Assembly (NCBI GenBank): GCA_903911825.1
Contig: CAIWFB010000330.1
Coordinates: forward strand, 1-34,928
Direction of reading: 5' to 3'
From: an uncultured Verrucomicrobia subdivision 3 bacterium
Lineage (GTDB): Bacteria > Verrucomicrobiota > Verrucomicrobiia > Limisphaerales > UBA11358
Length of the DNA: 34,928 bases
Shown here in pieces: positions 25,035 through 31,926 of this stretch. Both the position numbers and the translations under genes were made by a program. The first letter of the stretch is position 1. Each line of letters starts with the position of its first letter. The notes beneath the pieces are model-generated. The model was not told the DNA's origin and ran no database searches. It worked only from the letters and a program-made list of their open reading frames with translations.

Positions 25035-27743
25035 TCAAACTCCATTCGGCCCGCCCGCCGCTCCGCCGCCGTCGAGATCAATGAGGATTTCGCGCGGTTC
25101 GGCGCCGTTGCTTTCGCCAACGATGCCGCGATTTTCCAGTTCGTCCATGATGCGCGCGGCGCGTCCGTAACCGAGACGCAGGCGACGTTGCAAGAGCGAG
25201 ACGCTGGCTTTCTGTTCGCTGCGGATGACTTCGATACATTGCTGGATGATCTCTTCGTCTTCATCAATGCCGCTCTCGATGTCGGTGGGTGCGGACGGCT
25301 TGGAAAGTTGTTTGTGAATCTCCGCCTCGTAACTCGGCTTGGCCTGCTTGGCAATAAAGCCGACGATGTCTTCTAATTCCTGATCGGTGATGAGCGCTCC
25401 TTGCGCGCGCTTGAGATTCGCGGAACCAGGCGGGAGAAATAGCATGTCGCCTTTACCAAGCAATTTGTCCGCGCCCATTGCGTCAAGAATCGTGCGGGAA
25501 TCCACGCGGCTGGCAACTTGGAACGCGATGCGCGCGGGAATGTTCGCTTTGATAACGCCGGTGATGACGTCCACCGACGGACGTTGCGTGGCGACGATGC
25601 AATGAATGCCCGCCGCGCGCGCCATCTGCGTGATGCGGGCGATGGCCATTTCCACATCAGCGGGCGCCACCAACATCAAGTCCGCCAGCTCGTCAATGAT
25701 GACGACGATGTAAGAAAGTTTTTCAGGAATGATGATGTCGTCTTCGCGCGGCACGACGATTTGCTCGTCTACCTCGACGGCGAAACCATCCGCACCCGGC
25801 TCGACTTTTTCTTTTTTGGACAAGAGCGGCAATTCCGGTTCTTGCGTGGGCAAAGGTTTATCCTTCGGACGGTCGTTGAAAGATTTGATGTTGCGGCAAC
25901 CGACGCGCGCGAAGATTTGATAACGCTTTTCCATCTCGTTGACGACCCAGCGCAGCGCGAGGAGAACCTTTTTCGGATCGGTCACGACAGGAACGACGAG
26001 GTGAGGCAACGCGTTGTATTGCTGCATCTCGACGACTTTCGGATCAATCATCACGAAGCGCAGTTGGTCGGGTGAGAAGCGGTAAAGCAGCGAGGCGATG
26101 ATGGAATTGATACAAACGGATTTGCCTGAACCCGTGGAACCGGCGATGAGCATGTGCGGCATTTCCGCGAGGTCCGCGATGATGGGATGGCCGTAAACGT
26201 CTTTGCCGAGCGCGATGGGAATACGCGCTTTGGTATTGCGCCATTCGTCCGACTCGAACAGATCGCGCATGATGACTTTGGTCTTAATTAAATTAGGAAC
26301 TTCCACGCCGACGGAACTTTTGCCGGGCACAGGCGCGAGAATGTGGATGCGTTCCGCCTTGAGCGCGGCGGCGAGGTTGTTGCTCAAGCCGAGAATTTTT
26401 TCCAACTTCACGCCGGGCGCAGGATGTAATTCGTAACGCGTGATCGTCGGGCCTTTGGTGATGTCGCCGAGTGAAACTTCGATGTCGAATTGCCCCAGCG
26501 TCTGCTGCATGAGCCGCGCGTTGGCCATGAGTTCTTCCTTCGACTCCGTCGGCTTGGCGGTCATGTCTGGATGTTGCAGAAAATCCATCGAGGGCAACTG
26601 ATAATTCCCGATGAGCGGCGTGGACGCGACGGTGATGGGCTTGGGTTTGCGCGGCAAAATTTTTGGGCGCGGCGCGGTGATAGGCGCAACGGGAGCCGAA
26701 CCATCGGCAATCGTGATGACGGGTTCAACCTTCTCAGCCTCGTCCGTTTTGGCCGCGGCGACAACTTCTTCATCCAACTTCTCTTTGGATTTTTTACCGA
26801 GAATGTCATCCGTCGTCGCTGCGGCGATTTCAACGGCGGGAATAATTTCACCCACCTCAATTGCTTCCGGCTCAAGCGCGACTTCCTTCGGCGCTTTCGG
26901 CGGCAAGGTCGTTTTGTTGACGCGCAAACCTTTGTTCTGCGGCACGCTCAAATCGCGCACGGTCGGCTCAGGCACCGGCAAACCATCCGCCCCCAAACCG
27001 CTGGGCACGGGCGCTGGGCTGACCGGCGCTGCACTGGAAGATTTTTGCACTTCCTGTTCGAGCACGCGTTTTTGCTTCTCCAATTCCTTCGCCCGTTTTT
27101 CCAAGGCAACTTCTTCCGGTGACGGAACTTCTTCGGCGGCGGCAAAATTATCTTTGTGCAACACAGCGCGAATCCAGTGTCCGAGATGGAAATTCGTCAG
27201 AAATAAAAGACTGATTAAACCCAGCGCCGAATAGACAATCGTCGCGCCCAAGTTACCCAACAGGCAGAAGCCAAATTCCCAATTACTCGTCTGGCCGAAG
27301 GAGAGATAGCCCAACATACCGCCCGCACTGTGAATGCCTTTGACCAAATGGAAACGTCCATTTTGACCACCGGCGTCCGCCATGAAGAGAACGCCCGAAA
27401 TTGAAATCAGCAGAACCGCCGTCCACAGCAGCGACCAGCCGATGCGTTCTTTGAGGTAACCGAAAAAACCGAACCAGAAGCTCACGCCAAAAATTCCCGC
27501 CAGCACCGGCACCAGATACGCCGCGCCTCCAAACAAACTAAAAGAACCATACGCCAGCCAGGCCCCGATCAGGCCGATCCAATTATGCAACGGCTTATTC
27601 AAGTGCGTCGTGACGAAAGAAATGTCGTTCAGGTCAAACGACAATTGCGCGCACAGCAACGGCAGCGCGATGAATAAAATCAGCACGATGCCAATGACAT
27701 CGTTGAATCCGTGCTTGGGGGATTCCCCCGTCTTTTTCGACAT
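25035..27743 (-). CDS. ftsK: DNA translocase FtsK/SpoIIIE family
   Basis: A 902-residue septal DNA pump that segregates chromosome termini. The N-terminal domain has four or five spans (about residues 15-190). A Pro/Ala/Glu-rich linker (about 210-380) follows. The motor domain begins YELHPAPGVKLEKILGLSNNLAAALKAERIHI and has Walker A AGSTGSGKSVCIN near residue 533 and Walker B YIVVIIDELADLMLV. The C-terminal gamma winged helix reads SVSLLQRRLRLGYGRAARIMDELENRGIVG and reads KOPS-type sites. An insertion (LPTQEPELPLLSKKEKVEPG) of about 55 residues lies between the alpha/beta motor motifs, before Walker B. Monocistronic. Confidence 0.96.
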   Translation of the reverse strand: MSKKTGESPKHGFNDVIGIVLILFIALPLLCAQLSFDLNDISFVTTHLNKPLHNWIGLIGAWLAYGSFSLFGGAAYLVPVLAGIFGVSFWFGFFGYLKERIGWSLLWTAVLLISISGVLFMADAGGQNGRFHLVKGIHSAGGMLGYLSFGQTSNWEFGFCLLGNLGATIVYSALGLISLLFLTNFHLGHWIRAVLHKDNFAAAEEVPSPEEVALEKRAKELEKQKRVLEQEVQKSSSAAPVSPAPVPSGLGADGLPVPEPTVRDLSVPQNKGLRVNKTTLPPKAPKEVALEPEAIEVGEIIPAVEIAAATTDDILGKKSKEKLDEEVVAAAKTDEAEKVEPVITIADGSAPVAPITAPRPKILPRKPKPITVASTPLIGNYQLPSMDFLQHPDMTAKPTESKEELMANARLMQQTLGQFDIEVSLGDITKGPTITRYELHPAPGVKLEKILGLSNNLAAALKAERIHILAPVPGKSSVGVEVPNLIKTKVIMRDLFESDEWRNTKARIPIALGKDVYGHPIIADLAEMPHMLIAGSTGSGKSVCINSIIASLLYRFSPDQLRFVMIDPKVVEMQQYNALPHLVVPVVTDPKKVLLALRWVVNEMEKRYQIFARVGCRNIKSFNDRPKDKPLPTQEPELPLLSKKEKVEPGADGFAVEVDEQIVVPREDDIIIPEKLSYIVVIIDELADLMLVAPADVEMAIARITQMARAAGIHCIVATQRPSVDVITGVIKANIPARIAFQVASRVDSRTILDAMGADKLLGKGDMLFLPPGSANLKRAQGALITDQELEDIVGFIAKQAKPSYEAEIHKQLSKPSAPTDIESGIDEDEEIIQQCIEVIRSEQKASVSLLQRRLRLGYGRAARIMDELENRGIVGESNGAEPREILIDLDGGGAAGGPNGV

Positions 27744-27861
27744 GACTGCAGCGTAACAACTCGCCGCCGCCAGTTCAAATTTCTAAATACCTCCAACGAC
27801 AACCTGAATTCACACTTGCAAACCAGCGTAACAATTGACACTCTGCGCGTCCTCTTTTTGT

Positions 27862-27936
27862 GCGCGGTTAGCTCAGTGGTAGAGCATTACCTTGACACGG
27901 TAGGGGTCGGAGGTTCGAAACCTCCACCGCGCACCA
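27862..27936 (+). tRNA. tRNA-Val (anticodon GAC)
   Basis: A full cloverleaf folds by hand. The acceptor GCGCGGT (27862-27868) pairs with ACCGCGC (27926-27932). The D-arm is GCTC/GAGC and the anticodon stem is TTACC/GGTAG with loop TTGACAC (anticodon GAC at 27894-27896). A 5-base variable loop follows, the T-arm is GGAGG/CCTCC with loop TTCGAAA, the discriminator is A, and CCA is encoded. Its 3' end is the left border of the provirus-like element. Confidence 0.97.
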
Positions 27937-28138
27937 TTCCACTTAATTCTTTTTGCATCGCTTCGGTTTTAGATTTTAGAACAGTATCCATTCCCTTTTC
28001 TAACACCTCGTTAATAATTTCCGAGACGTTAAAGCCCAAGCGACTGGCGAACTCTAGGCGCATTTCGTTCTGTGCTGACGGGCGAAAGTTGCGCTGACGA
28101 TTCTTTTTTTCTGCTGGTTTTTGTGTCGTGGTTTTCAT
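27887..28138 (-). CDS. Small ribbon-helix-helix-like protein whose 3' end runs into the tRNA
   Basis: 83 residues from ATG 28138. Lys/Arg/Gln-rich N-terminus, then NEMRLEFASRLGFNVSEIINEVLEKGMDTVL, which looks like the two helices of a ribbon-helix-helix DNA-binding fold. The last 14 codons, ending GGGFEPPTPTVSR, are the antisense of the tRNA-Val 3' half and carry no protein signal. The natural C-terminus may therefore be different in the unintegrated element. An upstream ATG at 28228 would overlap the -10 of the opposite promoter and is less likely. Possibly the element's regulator, given its divergence from the main operon. Confidence 0.55.
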   Translation of the reverse strand: MKTTTQKPAEKKNRQRNFRPSAQNEMRLEFASRLGFNVSEIINEVLEKGMDTVLKSKTEAMQKELSGMVRGGGFEPPTPTVSR

Positions 28139-28197
28139 GTGTTGCTTGTCCCTTCGTAGCCACTCTACGCCCAAGTAAAGATTTAACAACATTTGTA

Positions 28198-28227
28198 TTG
28201 CACCTTTCGTGTCTCCTTTGTTATACA
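28198..28227 (+). promoter_or_regulatory. Sigma-70-type promoter of the element's main operon, with nearby operator-like dyad
   Basis: TTGCAC (28198-28203), 17-18 bases, then TTATAC/TATACA (28221-28227), about 50 bases ahead of the first plus-strand gene at 28279. Just downstream, CGGGC (28237-28241) and GCCCG (28249-28253) form a dyad suited to a repressor or a small hairpin. The 140-base region 28139-28278 separates the divergent regulator-like gene from the operon. Confidence 0.5.
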
Positions 28228-28278
28228 TGGGTCACACGGGCGACATTTGCCCGATAAACACCAACAAAACCGCTAAAT

Positions 28279-28470
28279 ATGCCATTAGTTCTACCACCAA
28301 AAACCAAAAAGCGGTCACTCAACACGTTTGACTTTGACCGTGAAACCAAGCGCCGCCTCTCGCGCATCAAACGCCAGCACGGCATCACCTACGTCGCCGC
28401 CGTCTCCCGCGGCCTGTTCCTGCTGGAACAAGACCTCGCCGCCCAACGTCCCGCCCTCGCCAACAATTAA
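28279..28470 (+). CDS. Small basic DNA-binding-like protein (ribbon-helix-helix type)
   Basis: 63 residues, very basic in the first half. The segment TFDFDRETKRRLSRIKRQHGITYVAAVSRGLFLLEQDL has the strand-helix-helix spacing of Arc/CopG-type ribbon-helix-helix proteins. It is the first gene after the promoter, so a role in regulating the operon or copy control is plausible, but this is inference. The next gene starts 11 bases later. Confidence 0.6.
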   Translation: MPLVLPPKTKKRSLNTFDFDRETKRRLSRIKRQHGITYVAAVSRGLFLLEQDLAAQRPALANN

Positions 28471-28481
28471 CCCGCTGAACT

Positions 28482-29009
<528 letters not shown>

Positions 29010-29012
29010 GCT

Positions 29013-29219
29013 ATGGAAAAACGCTTTTTAGTCGGCCAACTCATCAACGGCGGTGATGCCATTGTGACGGCCGGAAAAATTTTCGAGACGCTCGGCCAAG
29101 CGGTCGAAGTGGCGCAAATGACCGCCGTTGAATTGAACAAGCCGCACCTTGTTTTTTTAACGGTCGCATCGGTTGAACCTGTCACCGCGCCGGTGACTGC
29201 GAAAGTGAGTTACCTGTGA
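29013..29219 (+). CDS. Small protein of unknown function
   Basis: 68 residues, no signal peptide or span: MEKRFLVGQLINGG, AGKIFETLGQAVEVAQMTAVELNKP, VFLTVASVEPV. Alternating strands around one helix suggest a compact alpha/beta fold. It starts 3 bases after the Ala-rich gene and shares a GTGA overlap with the next ORF. Family not recognised. Confidence 0.6.
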   Translation: MEKRFLVGQLINGGDAIVTAGKIFETLGQAVEVAQMTAVELNKPHLVFLTVASVEPVTAPVTAKVSYL

Positions 29220-29317
29220 AATTCATTCGCGCACTCCTCGCTATTCGTCGCCGCAACCGCCGCGCTCATCGGCTCGGGCGCTGGCTGGCCTTTCACCGCG
29301 CCATTTCTGGGTTATGA
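29216..29317 (+). CDS. 33-residue Arg-rich micro-ORF, coupled at both ends
   Basis: GTG start at 29216 overlapping the preceding TGA (GTGA), and TGA stop overlapping the next ATG (ATGA). The product starts VKFIRALLAIRRRNRRAHRLG and is strongly basic and amphipathic. The double 4-base overlap is the main reason to call it a gene. It may act only as a translational bridge. Confidence 0.5.
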   Translation: MKFIRALLAIRRRNRRAHRLGRWLAFHRAISGL

Positions 29318-29505
29318 AACGCTACAACGCCCAATATCGCGCGGAAGCGGTTCGCCTGCGCTTCGCGGCGGTGATCTGGCTGCGCCAAGCTGGCCACGAC
29401 CTCCGCAGTATCGGCTACGCGGTCGGCAAGACGCCGGAATTCGCCCGGGCAACGGTCGCCAAACATCGCCGCATGTGTGAAAAAACTTTGGCGGCTACTA
29501 AATAA
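29314..29505 (+). CDS. Small basic helix-turn-helix-like protein
   Basis: 63 residues. VIWLRQAGHDLRSIGYAVGKTPEFARATVAKHRRM has the spacing of a helix-turn-helix (resolvase/IS-type 'SIxxAVGxTxxxVRxxV'). All-helical, net positive. Coupled to the micro-ORF before it by ATGA and 4 bases from the next start. A DNA-binding role is inferred from the pattern only. Confidence 0.55.
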   Translation: MKRYNAQYRAEAVRLRFAAVIWLRQAGHDLRSIGYAVGKTPEFARATVAKHRRMCEKTLAATK

Positions 29506-29509
29506 AATT

Positions 29510-29818
29510 ATGTGCGGAACCTCTCTCTACGCGGCCCGCAAGCGCGAGGCCATCTTTGAAATCTTCGGCAAAAAATGCGCGGCGTGCGGTCACACCAAAA
29601 ATCTTGAATTTGACGTGATCGTGCCGACGAAAGACGCGAAGTCGCATCACGGTAACTTGAGCTGGGCGGCGCGGATGTCTTTTTACTGTCGGCAACTGGT
29701 GGCGGGCAACCTGCAAGTGTTGTGCTCGCGCTGCAATTCAGCCAAGGCACGCGGAACCTCGCGCTACGTGGAACCGCTGGCCTTTAAACGTCGGAAACCT
29801 TCGGAAGACCCTTATTGA
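29510..29818 (+). CDS. HNH-like four-cysteine zinc protein with altered catalytic motif
   Basis: 102 residues with zinc ligands C23-x2-C26 and C71-x2-C74, the spacing of HNH endonucleases. AGNLQVLCSRCNSAKAR is a good match to the second half of an HNH domain. The usual Asp-His pair is replaced by Asp34-Val35 (EFDVIVP), though a nearby SHHG (44-47) could supply histidines. It may be a diverged nuclease or a non-catalytic DNA-binding version. ATG 29510 lies 4 bases after the previous stop. GTG 29477 upstream would add 11 residues and overlap. Confidence 0.68.
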   Translation: MCGTSLYAARKREAIFEIFGKKCAACGHTKNLEFDVIVPTKDAKSHHGNLSWAARMSFYCRQLVAGNLQVLCSRCNSAKARGTSRYVEPLAFKRRKPSEDPY

Positions 29819-29821
29819 ATT

Positions 29822-29998
29822 ATGAAATACAAATTTGAAATCACTGTCTCGGGCACCGCTGCGGCGAACGTGCGCGAAGATGAAATCATTCGCCCATTCA
29901 CCGCCAAGGAAATCGCGGCGGGCATCGGCGCTCGCATCCAGCACGAACTGGAATCCGCGACGCAAAAGCATTTCAAGGTGGAAATCCGCGCTCTGTGA
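29822..29998 (+). CDS. 58-residue protein of unknown function
   Basis: 58 residues: a strand (MKYKFEITVSGTAAANV), then an amphipathic helix FTAKEIAAGIGARIQHELESATQ, then a second strand HFKVEIRAL. A compact beta-alpha-beta unit that I do not recognise. It starts 3 bases after the HNH-like gene, and the next GTG is 1 base after its stop. An overlapping frame from 29835 is not used because its first 55 codons read low-complexity Ser/Arg. Confidence 0.6.
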   Translation: MKYKFEITVSGTAAANVREDEIIRPFTAKEIAAGIGARIQHELESATQKHFKVEIRAL

Positions 29999-29999
29999 C

Positions 30000-30251
30000 G
30001 TGCGGCACTTGAAGGAAATCGCCGCCGCTCTGGATTGCGCTCCCAAAACCTTGCGGAAGTGGTGGCCGCGCTTGGGCGTGCCGCCGGACGTGCGCGGGCA
30101 CGGCCCGCTCAAGTGGCAAGACGACCGCGCTGAGCTGCTGATGGTGCGGTTTAAGGCGCATTACACGGCGCGGGGAACTTCTTTGGCGCTCACGCGGCAA
30201 AAATTTGCCGGTCACAGCCGCGATAAAAAACAACTTTCACTTTTTCCATGA
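30000..30251 (+). CDS. Small helix-turn-helix DNA-binding protein
   Basis: 83 residues from GTG 30000. HLKEIAAALDCAPKTLRKWWPRLGVPP is a clear helix-turn-helix of the MerR/excisionase or terminase-small-subunit kind. A basic region and a C-terminal KKQLSLFP follow, the last resembling a beta-clamp-binding motif (QLSLF). If functional, it would recruit host DNA polymerase processivity clamp. Stop overlaps the next ATG by 4 bases (ATGA). Confidence 0.65.
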   Translation: MRHLKEIAAALDCAPKTLRKWWPRLGVPPDVRGHGPLKWQDDRAELLMVRFKAHYTARGTSLALTRQKFAGHSRDKKQLSLFP

Positions 30252-30577
30252 TTAAAAACGTCCATCAATTCACCACGGCGCAACGGCGGTGCGGCTTGCG
30301 CACTCTGGCGCTGATGAAACTCCGGCACGAACTGGGCGGACGGGCGACGGCTAACGAAATTGCCGCCGCGCTGGGCAAGGCGCTCAAGCACGTCTGGCCG
30401 CGCTTGGACGAATTGCAGTCTGCCGGGCTAATTCGTGACACGGGCCTGCGCGTTCACGGCAAGGGCCGTCCAGCGACGATCTGGGCGGACTGTGAGACGA
30501 CGCACGCAAACAATGACAAAATGGTAAATGACCCCACGGCGGACGCCCCAGCTTGGTTTAACGACTTCGGACAATGA
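30248..30577 (+). CDS. Winged-helix DNA-binding protein
   Basis: 109 residues. CGLRTLALMKLRHELGGRATANEIAAALGKALKHVWPRLDELQSAGLIRDTGLRVHGKGRPATIW is a full winged helix: three helices and a wing whose tip is GKGRP. A flexible acidic tail follows. It lies between the helix-turn-helix gene and the initiator gene with ATGA overlaps on both sides, so it probably belongs to the replication or its control. No closer family identified. Confidence 0.7.
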   Translation: MIKNVHQFTTAQRRCGLRTLALMKLRHELGGRATANEIAAALGKALKHVWPRLDELQSAGLIRDTGLRVHGKGRPATIWADCETTHANNDKMVNDPTADAPAWFNDFGQ

Positions 30578-31125
30578 AAGATTCTAGGATTCAAGCCATG
30601 CGGATTCGTGGCGAAAAAGATTTAGCGATTAGCGACGGCGCTCTGCGGCTGCTGCTGCGCGTTTGCAGCTTCGTTCACGTTTCACCCAAGCGGAAATTTG
30701 ACGAGCCTATTCCGCTGCCGTGGTCACAGGTAGCCATCTGGTGTGGTTTGAAGGACGACAAAGCCGCCCGAGCTCGCATCATTGAATTAGTTGAACGTAA
30801 TTATTTGAAGTGTGACGGCCTGCGCGGCTGCCCGCCAATCAATTACTTTTTTTTAGTCTCCAATTGCCCCCAAAAAGGGGCAATTGATAGCCCTAGAAAC
30901 GGGGCAAATGTGACACCCGAAAAAGGGGCAATCGTTCGCCCCCAAAAAGGGGCACACCATAATAATAATTCCTTTCAGGAAGAAAGATTTAAAGAAAGAG
31001 GAGGAAATAATAGCTCGCTCCGCTCGGCAGAAACGAGGGGGGATTTAACAGTGGAACGTGACGCTTTGCGCGTGCAAGGCGTCCAAGTCTTGAGAGATTT
31101 TCTGAATTCTAACAAACGGCCTTGA
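30574..31125 (+). CDS. Replication-initiator-like protein with embedded iteron repeats
   Basis: 183 residues. The N-terminal winged-helix domain (about 15-95) has ISDGALRLLLRVCSFVH, LPWSQVAIWCGLKDDKAARARIIELVERNYL and a following strand INYFFLVSN. Four 8-residue repeats follow (CPQKGAID, SPRNGANV, TPEKGAIV, RPQKGAHH), then an Asn/Glu/Lys-rich stretch and a 50-residue C-terminal segment. This order (DNA-binding domain, iteron-encoded repeats, AT-rich-encoded segment, C-terminal domain) is that of lambda O-type initiators, whose origin lies inside their own gene. No sequence-level homology to lambda O can be claimed by eye. Start coupled to the winged-helix gene (ATGA). Confidence 0.68.
   Translation: MKDSRIQAMRIRGEKDLAISDGALRLLLRVCSFVHVSPKRKFDEPIPLPWSQVAIWCGLKDDKAARARIIELVERNYLKCDGLRGCPPINYFFLVSNCPQKGAIDSPRNGANVTPEKGAIVRPQKGAHHNNNSFQEERFKERGGNNSSLRSAETRGDLTVERDALRVQGVQVLRDFLNSNKRP
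30865..30960 (+). repeat. Four 24-bp iterons with internal dyads (candidate replication origin)
   Basis: Four direct repeats start at 30865, 30889, 30913 and 30937, exactly 24 bp apart, with consensus GCCCCCAAAAAGGGGCA. GGGGCA is invariant. Each unit contains a dyad CCCC-N6-GGGG, perfect in units 1 and 4 and weaker in 2 and 3. Unit 1 extends to 10-bp arms, CAATTGCCCC and GGGGCAATTG (30861-30886). All four use the GGG GCA codons for Gly-Ala although neighbours favour GGC and GCG, so selection acts on DNA. Confidence 0.82.
30957..31012 (+). other. AT-rich tract beside the iterons (candidate DNA-unwinding element)
   Basis: Directly after the last iteron the sequence turns AT-rich and purine-rich on the plus strand (CCATAATAATAATTCC, then AGATTTAAAGAAAG, then GAAATAATAG), within the same coding frame. 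Position and composition fit the melting region of an iteron origin. Confidence 0.55.
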
Positions 31126-31127
31126 CT

Positions 31128-31496
31128 ATGATGTTCGCTTCGCTCAAAGATGTTGTCCCCAAAAACGGGAAAGGAGGGCTGACTCCGGTCGGTTCGTTTT
31201 TTCCATTTAATCAGCAACCGCACGGCGTCACGCTTGAGCAAATCATCGCCGCCCGTCCGCAGTTCGCTTCCAAAATCCTCGCGGCGCTCGTGGCGCTGGC
31301 CATGTGTGACAATTCCCCTACGCCCTTTCGGCTCTGCGCGTGCGGCTGTGGCGCGTTTGTGCGCGGCAAAGCCATCTGCGCCGCTCCGGCGTGTCGAAAA
31401 CGGCTGGAGCGGCAACGTCGCGCGCTGGCTGGGGTCGGCGGTAAACAGTTCAACCTCGTTTGGCAGCACGATCTTAATTTTCCGCGTAAAAACTGA
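31128..31496 (+). CDS. Zinc-finger-like protein of unknown role
   Basis: 122 residues. The central helix VTLEQIIAARPQFASKILAALVALAMC precedes a Cys-rich segment FRLCACGCGAFVRGKAICAAPACRKRLERQRR. The Cys spacing and the basic helix resemble CGNR-like or small treble-clef zinc fingers (C-x-C-x(n)-C-x4-C). The start may be ATG 31128 or 31131; TTG 31122 would overlap the initiator stop by 4 bases. Function unknown; nucleic-acid binding is inferred. Confidence 0.65.
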   Translation: MMFASLKDVVPKNGKGGLTPVGSFFPFNQQPHGVTLEQIIAARPQFASKILAALVALAMCDNSPTPFRLCACGCGAFVRGKAICAAPACRKRLERQRRALAGVGGKQFNLVWQHDLNFPRKN

Positions 31497-31525
31497 AAAG
31501 CGGGGCGTCTTGGGGTAATTGGCAA
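31497..31525 (+). repeat. 29-bp direct repeat, copy 1
   Basis: Begins AAAGCGGGGCGTCTTGGGGT and is repeated at 34294-34322 with one mismatch (A/G at position 21). It lies immediately after the zinc-finger gene's stop, in a 105-base gap before the coiled-coil gene. Confidence 0.85.
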
Positions 31526-31601
31526 CGGCGGAAAACTTGGCAGCATCGGCAGCGCACGTCCCGAAAACCGGAAACGTGAAACTCGCAACCTCAAAAATCG
31601 T

Positions 31602-31916
31602 ATGGATGAAAATAATTCGCCTGCCCCTGAAATTCCAACCGTCGAAATTCCGCCCGTTAATCCACCACCAGCCCCCGGCGTCACCGCGCCCGCCGCTCCC
31701 CCGGCGGCGTCCCTCGTCGTCCACGGCACGAAAAGCGAGCGCGAAATCGAACTCGAAGCCAAATTGACCGCCGCCGACGAAAAACTGCGCCGCGCGGAAT
31801 TTATCGCCGCTGAAAAAGAGCAACTGGCCCAAGAAACGGCGGAGCGGTTGAAACGGATTGAGGCGGCACCCAAGCCGAAAGCTAAGCCGGGCTGGTCTGA
31901 CCCCGTTTGGAACTAA
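31602..31916 (+). CDS. Pro-rich/coiled-coil protein
   Basis: 104 residues: an acidic, Pro-rich disordered N-terminus (PAPEIPTVEIPPVNPPPAPG), then a long charged helix with heptad character (SEREIELEAKLTAADEKLRRAEFIAAEKEQLAQETAERLKRIE), and a basic end KPKAKPGWSDPVWN. The design resembles small virion or scaffold-like proteins, but no family is recognised. Placed just before the structural-type genes. Confidence 0.65.
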   Translation: MDENNSPAPEIPTVEIPPVNPPPAPGVTAPAAPPAASLVVHGTKSEREIELEAKLTAADEKLRRAEFIAAEKEQLAQETAERLKRIEAAPKPKAKPGWSDPVWN

Positions 31917-31921
31917 GGAGG
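31915..31921 (+). promoter_or_regulatory. Strong Shine-Dalgarno site deciding the start at 31927
   Basis: AAGGAGG, 5 bases before ATG 31927, overlapping the previous stop codon. Most genes here lack such a site, so this gene is expected to be well translated. The same site also lies 9 bases before the GTG (31931) of the overlapping alternative frame. Confidence 0.8.
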
Positions 31922-31926
31922 GAAAA

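Noticed and set aside
31234-31518. 94-codon alternative frame over the zinc-finger gene
   Set aside because: It breaks the zinc-finger pattern, has no start context and gives an Arg/Ser/Pro-rich product.
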